Shown here piece after piece: positions 52,622-53,637 of a DNA stretch of 53,637 nt. Both the position numbers and the translations under genes were made by a program. How positions within the stretch are numbered: the first letter of the stretch is position 1; each line of letters opens with the position of its first letter. Source of the stretch: a virus; IMG/VR virus record IMGVR_UViG_3300009154_000071, positions 1 through 53,637 of that record; one strand, given 5' to 3'. Under the pieces are notes generated by a model that searched no databases, was not told the origin of the DNA, and saw nothing but the letters and a program-made list of their open reading frames with translations.

Positions 52622-52936
52622 CTACCACCATCCCCATCCTAACTTTGCTGTTGTTGAATAATCTGGTGATACTTGTGTTGCAATTACACCATTACCTATA
52701 TGATGAATAACAATATTATTTGTACCAGAATTAGGTATAAAAGTAAAATCGACATAATCAGCATTCAACGTATAATCAATATTTGGACGTTGATAGACAC
52801 CAGCAACAAATATCATAACAGATGCAGCAGTGGCTGGAGCACGAACAAGTGGTCCAAACGAAGTTGCTGATCCATCTCCACTGAACACATCTATAGTAAA
52901 TGGTACTGATGTTACTTGATTTCCAATATATGCCAT
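52622..52936 (-). CDS. Small tail fibre-associated protein
   Basis: The 104-residue protein begins MAYIGNQVTSVPFTIDVFSGDGSATSFGPLVRAPATAASVMIFVAGVYQRPNIDYTL, which matches a domain widespread in marine phage fibre proteins. It ends KLGWGWW. It appears to be a single-domain form. RBS AAGGAAAT precedes ATG 52936. Confidence 0.78.
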   Translation of the reverse strand: MAYIGNQVTSVPFTIDVFSGDGSATSFGPLVRAPATAASVMIFVAGVYQRPNIDYTLNADYVDFTFIPNSGTNNIVIHHIGNGVIATQVSPDYSTTAKLGWGWW

Positions 52937-52948
52937 TTTATTTCCTTG

Positions 52949-53362
52949 TTATTCTGGTCTTACTGGTGCATCGCCTTCAGGTTTAGGATATTTATCATTG
53001 ATTTCTTTGATCATATTATAAAATTTTGTTCCTTTACCTGGTATCTCACTGTTGTTCATTGCTTCCCAAAGAGAGTTTACAAGAACTGTAATATCGGGAT
53101 AGTTTGATGCACGATCTAGAAAATACTGATGATACTCAATAAACTTATTCTGATATTCCAACTCTGCCATAATTTCTGCTTTTGTTGGTGCTTCTGTTTT
53201 AGCATCATCTTCCCAACGTGTAAACTCAAAGTGTCCACCTGATGCGGACATATCGTATCGTGCTGTTGGACGTAATGCTTTAATTGCTGTGTCAATACCA
53301 CAAACTAATTTGTTGTTACTGCCAATTAGAAAATGTGCATATTCAATTTCTGTGTTATTCAT
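52949..53362 (-). CDS. XkdW-like tail-associated protein
   Basis: The 137-residue acidic protein contains FEFTRWEDDAKTEAPTKAEIMAEL, the W-x-D-x-x-x-P-T pattern of XkdW-like phage tail proteins, and a helical C-terminus. It could be a fibre assembly protein. RBS AAAGGTG lies 8 nt before ATG 53362; an ATAAATA box lies 20-odd nt upstream. Confidence 0.65.
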   Translation of the reverse strand: MNNTEIEYAHFLIGSNNKLVCGIDTAIKALRPTARYDMSASGGHFEFTRWEDDAKTEAPTKAEIMAELEYQNKFIEYHQYFLDRASNYPDITVLVNSLWEAMNNSEIPGKGTKFYNMIKEINDKYPKPEGDAPVRPE

Positions 53363-53384
53363 TCAATCACCTTTAAAATAAAAA

Positions 53385-53391
53385 TATTTAT
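53385..53391 (-). promoter_or_regulatory. Candidate late promoter (GATAAATA) for the 137-aa gene
   Basis: ATAAATA on the minus strand in the gap after the glycine-rich fibre, 22 nt before ATG 53362. Confidence 0.5.
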
Positions 53392-53404
53392 CAATACTTA
53401 ATAA

Positions 53405-53637
53405 TCACAATATAGTGTATCTAATTATAGCAACTCCTGAACCGCCAGCTGCACCATTCCTAAATGAAGCAGGATCACCAACAGGATATGGATTTAAACC
53501 ATTTCCGCCACCACCACCGCCACCCAATCCAGTTGTTCCAGTAGTAGCAGGAGTTGTTGGACTAAACGCACCATTACCTCCACCTCCATTGCCACCAAGC
53601 GCAGCATAATTTGGACCACCGCCTCCTCCACCACCAC
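53405..53637 (-). CDS. Glycine-rich tail fibre C-terminus (partial)
   Basis: An open frame enters from the right edge and ends at TGA 53405-53407, giving 76 C-terminal residues. They are glycine-rich (runs of six to eight Gly, NPYPVGDPASFRNG) and end GGSGVAIIRYTIL. This is the standard C-terminus of glycine-rich phage tail fibre adhesins, where Gly-rich loops present the receptor-binding surface. Its 5' part lies outside the window. Confidence 0.85.
   Translation of the reverse strand, partial: GGGGGGGPNYAALGGNGGGGNGAFSPTTPATTGTTGLGGGGGGGNGLNPYPVGDPASFRNGAAGGSGVAIIRYTIL

Overview
The window is a contiguous piece of an AT-rich, T4-like myovirus genome with a contractile tail. Every gene I can support lies on the minus strand, so transcription runs from high to low coordinates. 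The identification rests on a nearly complete T4 core in conserved order: neck proteins 13, 14 and 15, terminase 16 and 17, sheath 18, tube 19, portal 20, prohead core 67, protease 21, scaffold 22, capsid 23, then uvsY, uvsW, late sigma factor 55, recombination nuclease 47/46, sliding clamp 45, clamp loader 44/62 and regA. The small accessory genes, peptide deformylase and CobS/CobT-like pair resemble marine and freshwater T4-like phages (cyanophage or pelagiphage type). No photosynthesis genes are present. Near-consensus sigma-70 promoters suggest a proteobacterium-like host transcription system, but the host cannot be named from this sequence.

Layout in order of transcription. (1) 53.6-37.8 kb is the tail and adhesin region: a glycine-rich fibre C-terminus cut by the window edge, several small virion proteins, and four fibre proteins (110 to 1150 aa) that share an N-terminal domain and an Ala/Asn-rich repeat shaft. 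Six proteins here end in the same C-terminal motif, Gly-Gly-(Thr/Ser/Tyr)-Phe. A 1025-aa structural protein and a decapeptide-repeat protein follow. (2) 37.8-22.9 kb is the neck, packaging and head operon, with a Dps-like ferritin gene between 16 and 17 and a tube-family protein after 23. Late promoters (TATAAATA and CTAAATA/ATAAATA variants) and rho-independent terminators are visible. (3) 22.8-12.4 kb holds recombination and transcription genes (uvsY, uvsW, 55, 47, 46), interrupted by a four-gene sugar and oxygenase cassette and by an HNH gene. (4) 12.4-4.6 kb is an accessory block: peptide deformylase, a DruA/DUF4338-like protein, a VWA protein with a zincin motif plus its MoxR/CobS-like AAA+ partner, a DUF262-HNH protein and a small HTH protein. 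Five consecutive units each have a TTGACA-17 bp-TATAAT-like promoter, and several of these carry inverted repeats. (5) 4.6-0 kb holds a glycosyltransferase, a MazZ-like nucleotide diphosphohydrolase and the replication clamp operon, with a PD-(D/E)XK-type gene between 44 and 62.

How it fits together: strong host-type promoters would express the accessory block early. Clamp, clamp loader, UvsW/UvsY and gp46/47 support recombination-dependent replication. In T4, gp55 together with gp45 activates late promoters of the type seen upstream of the structural genes. No tRNA genes, CRISPR arrays or integration functions are visible. No gap without a gene exceeds about 110 bases.
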